The notes under the pieces: generated by a model
What the model was told of the DNA's origin: nothing
Seen by the model: only the letters and a program-made list of their open reading frames with translations
Databases searched by the model: none
Shown: positions 4,824 to 5,251 of the stretch, piece after piece
Numbering within the stretch: the first letter of the stretch is position 1
How the letters are laid out: every line of letters begins with the position of its first letter
Assembly (NCBI GenBank): GCA_003242315.1
Contig: QGUY01000273.1
Location: 1 to 5,251, forward strand
Length of the DNA stretch: 5,251 nt
Source of the DNA: Bacteroidota bacterium
GTDB lineage: Bacteria; Bacteroidota; Bacteroidia; Cytophagales; Cyclobacteriaceae
Direction: 5' to 3'
Program-made: the position numbers and the translations under genes

Positions 4824-5251
4824 ATGATCAGTGTTGAGGAAGCTACCCGGATCATTCAATCGAATCTTTACAAGCCCGAGATCATAACAGTGCCGCTTGA
4901 GGATGCCGTGGGTGCAATCCTCGCCGCAAAGGTTACGGCGGACCGTGACTTCCCGCCGTTCGACCGCGCTTCCATGGACGGAATCGCCATATCAGCCGAA
5001 GCCTATACCTCGGGACGCCGGCAATTCACTGTTGAAGGAACGCAGCCGGCTGGTGTTCCGCAGAAACAGCTGTCGGACCCGGCAAACTGCCTTGAGGTCA
5101 TGACCGGTGCCGTAGTGCCGCGAGGTGCCAGCCTTGTGGTAAGATACGAGGACGTGACGATCGCCAATGGCGTCGCCACCGTCAATTCAGACGACTACAT
5201 CCCCGTCAAAACCATTACCGGGAAAGACTCCAAGGTCGGGAAGGCGCACGC
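4824..5251 (+). CDS. moeA: Molybdopterin molybdenumtransferase MoeA, N-terminal part (runs off right edge)
   Basis: MoeA inserts molybdate into adenylylated molybdopterin to form Mo-molybdopterin. The frame is open from an ATG at 4824 to the window end, 142 complete codons of an expected 390-410. The start MISVEEATRII is typical for the family. FPPFDRASMDGIAI (43-56) is the signature region, with D52 at the place of the functionally important Asp59 in E. coli. GTQPAGVP (72-79) and EVMTGAVVPRGASLVVRYED (91-110) follow, the second being the MTGA block, with Ser103 where many homologues have Asp. An in-frame ATG at 4761 would add 21 residues (start MLRIFAGNF), but these are unlike the family, and the codon falls only 9 nt outside the moaC start. 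The start at 4824 is preferred. Confidence 0.94.
   Translation, partial: MISVEEATRIIQSNLYKPEIITVPLEDAVGAILAAKVTADRDFPPFDRASMDGIAISAEAYTSGRRQFTVEGTQPAGVPQKQLSDPANCLEVMTGAVVPRGASLVVRYEDVTIANGVATVNSDDYIPVKTITGKDSKVGKAH

Overview
The window is a molybdenum-cofactor (Moco) biosynthesis locus, probably from a Cytophagales-like member of the Bacteroidota. Three things point there: a Bacteroidota-type YfhO membrane protein at the left edge, candidate promoter boxes of the TAnnTTTG kind with no clear Shine-Dalgarno sequences, and short repeats of the GCTTCGACTTCGCTCAGC type that I associate with Bacteroidota intergenic DNA. The lineage is inference; no rRNA or other marker gene is present.

Layout, left to right. 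1-1046 (-): N-terminal 348 residues of a YfhO-like multi-pass membrane protein that runs off the left edge. 1123-2130 (-): moaA, with an 8-bp inverted repeat over its stop codon. 2131-2251: divergent promoter region. 2252-2500 (+): moaD. 2501-2597: gap holding a TAnnTTTG box and a two-part hairpin. 2598-3032 (+): moaE. 3015-3164 (-): an unrecognised 49-residue single-span membrane protein, missed by simple length cut-offs, whose tail overlaps the end of moaE convergently. 3165-3706: about 540 bp of non-coding DNA with nested inverted repeats, four copies of a palindromic-ended repeat and a 14-bp tandem repeat. 3707-4270 (-) mobA and 4267-4752 (-) moaC: one unit, moaC first, joined by an ATGA overlap. 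4824-5251 (+): start of moeA, divergent from moaC and cut by the right edge.

How the genes fit together. MoaA and MoaC convert GTP to cyclic pyranopterin monophosphate. MoaD and MoaE (molybdopterin synthase) add the dithiolene sulfurs. MoeA inserts molybdate, and MobA would attach GMP to give the guanylyl form of the cofactor. MoaB/Mog (adenylation of molybdopterin), MoeB (activation of MoaD), molybdate transport and any Moco-using enzyme are not in the window. They may lie to the right beyond moeA or elsewhere.

I found no evidence for a wholly new system. The points most worth a second look are the small membrane protein, the two similar hairpins bracketing moaE, the repeat copies whose ends change in a pair-preserving way, and the nested inverted-repeat element at 3357-3427.
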